In this document: in pieces, positions 62,882-64,000 of the stretch | Layout: every line of letters begins with the position of its first letter | Numbering within the stretch: the first letter of the stretch is position 1 | Assembly (NCBI RefSeq): GCF_001514265.1 | Contig: NZ_KQ948989.1 | Location: 186,001-250,000, forward strand | Reading direction: 5' to 3' | Length of the DNA: 64,000 bases | From: Streptomyces resistomycificus | GTDB taxonomy: Bacteria; Actinomycetota; Actinomycetes; Streptomycetales; Streptomycetaceae | Notes under the pieces: generated by a model | What the model saw: the letters and a program-made list of their open reading frames with translations, nothing else | Database searches by the model: none | What the model was told of the DNA's origin: nothing | Program-made: the position numbers and the translations under genes

Positions 62882-63937
62882 ATGCACCCCACCGAGGCAT
62901 CCGGTTCGGGACGGCTCAGCCGCAGGATCCTGCTCAAGGCCACCACCGCCACCGCCGGGGCGATCGCCACCGCTGCCGCGCTCGCCGAACTCGAGACGCC
63001 GGCCAACGCCGCCGCGGGTTTCGTCAAGGGCGTCGACATCAGCTGGGTGCCGCAGATGGAGGCGCGCGGCTTCTCCTGGAAGAACGCGAGCGGGCAGAAG
63101 CAGGACCTGCTGACCATTCTCAAGGGATACGGCATCACCGCCGTGCGGCTGCGCACGTTCGTCAATCCCTCGACCAGCCCGACCGACGGGCACTGCGGCA
63201 TCAACGAGGTCGCCGCCTTCGCCAAGCGGGTCAAGGCCGCGGGCATGTCGATCATGCTCGACTACATGTTCGGCGACACCTGGAACTCCGTCGGGGTGCA
63301 GAACCCGCCCGCGGCCTGGCGGAACATGAACTACAGCCAGATGCGCACCGCGATGGGCACGTACGTGAACCAGACCATGACGGTCATGAAGAGCAACGAC
63401 GTGCTGCCCACCTGGGTGCAGATCGGCAACGAGATCAACAGCGGGATCTGCCGCCCCGTGGGCAGCGTCTCCAACCCGGCGCAGATGACCGGGCTGCTCA
63501 ACGCGGCGTACACCCAGGTGAAGGCGGTGTCCCCGAACACGACGGTGTGTATCCACCTGGCCCAGCCGCAGAAGTACGACGTGATGACGACGTTCTTCAG
63601 CCGCTACGCCGCCAACGGCGGGAAGTGGGACATGTCGGTGTTCTCCTCCTACGGCAGCGCCGATGTGGCCCCCGGCATCGTGGCGAACATGAAGAAGATC
63701 TCCACGCAGTACGGAAAACCGTTCCTGCAGAGCGAGTTCGGCGGCCGGGTGGACAGGGCCTCCTCCACCCAGGCCGCACTGGTCGCGTACACCAAGGCGC
63801 TGAAGGCGAACGGCGGTCAGGGCATCTTCTACTGGGAACCGGAGTGCATGTCCCCGTTCACGGGCTACGGCATGGGCGCCTGGGACTCCGCCAGTCAGCG
63901 GCCCACCACCATCATGAACGGCTTCACCCAGGCCTGA
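62882..63937 (+). CDS. Secreted GH53 arabinogalactan endo-beta-1,4-galactanase
   Basis: 351 residues, ATG with GGAAGGA upstream. Tat-like signal (RLSRRILLKATTATAG, 11-26). GH53 motifs: GVDISWVPQMEARGFSW at the start of the mature chain, RLRTFVNPS, LDYMFGDTWNSVGVQ-type strand 4, acid/base Glu184 in QIGNEINSG and nucleophile Glu285 in QSEFGG. It cuts beta-1,4-galactan side chains of pectin. It forms a pectin-attacking group with the PL11 lyase upstream. Confidence 0.93.
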   Translation: MHPTEASGSGRLSRRILLKATTATAGAIATAAALAELETPANAAAGFVKGVDISWVPQMEARGFSWKNASGQKQDLLTILKGYGITAVRLRTFVNPSTSPTDGHCGINEVAAFAKRVKAAGMSIMLDYMFGDTWNSVGVQNPPAAWRNMNYSQMRTAMGTYVNQTMTVMKSNDVLPTWVQIGNEINSGICRPVGSVSNPAQMTGLLNAAYTQVKAVSPNTTVCIHLAQPQKYDVMTTFFSRYAANGGKWDMSVFSSYGSADVAPGIVANMKKISTQYGKPFLQSEFGGRVDRASSTQAALVAYTKALKANGGQGIFYWEPECMSPFTGYGMGAWDSASQRPTTIMNGFTQA

Positions 63938-63988
63938 ACGACGGCCGCGAACCCCAACCCGCTTGTTTCCCTGGTCAAGGACGGAATC

Positions 63989-64000
63989 GTGAGTGTAATG
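63989..64000 (+). other. Possible start of a truncated gene
   Basis: AAGGACGG lies just before a GTG at 63989 and the frame stays open to the window edge. Only four codons are visible, so no product can be named. Confidence 0.3.

Overview
The window looks like a piece of a Streptomyces chromosome. GC is very high (roughly 70-73% by eye). Start codons are often GTG or TTG, genes are packed with ATGA/GTGA stop-start overlaps, Tat and lipoprotein signals are frequent, and the genes are typical of the genus (SigE-family sigma factor, PaaX, XRE and LacI regulators, DUF6400/DUF6893-type small proteins, a group 1h hydrogenase). I saw no rRNA, tRNA, insertion sequence, prophage or CRISPR array.

Layout. 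(1) 1-9.3 kb: a Gfo/Idh/MocA oxidoreductase gene broken by one in-frame TGA; a translationally coupled trio of sodium:solute symporter, SigE-family sigma factor and a membrane protein with pentapeptide-like repeats; a DUF3311 gene; five exact-period 35-bp repeats; a CstA carbon-starvation transporter with its YbdD partner; a strong shared terminator; and an NCS1 permease with a Cys/His-rich tail. (2) 9.7-25.2 kb: a small nucleotidyltransferase, then a carbohydrate locus. A secreted levanase with a nested accessory domain faces a LacI regulator, which is followed by an ABC sugar importer, a GH3 glycosidase, a cytoplasmic-type GH32 and a large secreted GH30. Two GH32 enzymes plus an importer point to fructan (levan/inulin) use. 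(3) 25.2-30.4 kb: a GNAT acetyltransferase coupled to an unknown protein, a glyoxalase-fold protein, the cobalamin genes cbiD and cbiC, and a NiCoT nickel/cobalt permease. (4) 31.0-35.2 kb: an unknown 782-aa protein coupled to a SNF2-like helicase. This is the best candidate here for an undescribed system.

(5) 35.4-51.2 kb: a high-affinity [NiFe] hydrogenase island. It holds two small proteins, HypX, the group 1h small and large subunits, a NifU-like protein, three conserved unknowns, the maturation protease, a 34-residue microprotein and hypA-B-F-C-D-E. With the nearby NiCoT permease it covers nickel supply, assembly of the NiFe(CN)2CO site and the enzyme itself. Such enzymes let starving or sporulating actinobacteria oxidise atmospheric H2. 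(6) 51.3-57.2 kb: a small hydrophilic protein, then a Tat-exported molybdenum aldehyde oxidoreductase of the PaoABC type with its XdhC/PaoD-like maturation factor. (7) 57.3-64.0 kb: divergent XRE and PaaX-family regulators, then three secreted hydrolases (alpha/beta hydrolase, PL11 rhamnogalacturonan lyase, GH53 endo-galactanase). A CebR-like operator lies upstream of the first, suggesting plant cell-wall use under cello-oligosaccharide control.

Coordinates, motifs, overlaps and repeats were read from the sequence by eye. Functions rest on recognising families; regulatory claims are inference.
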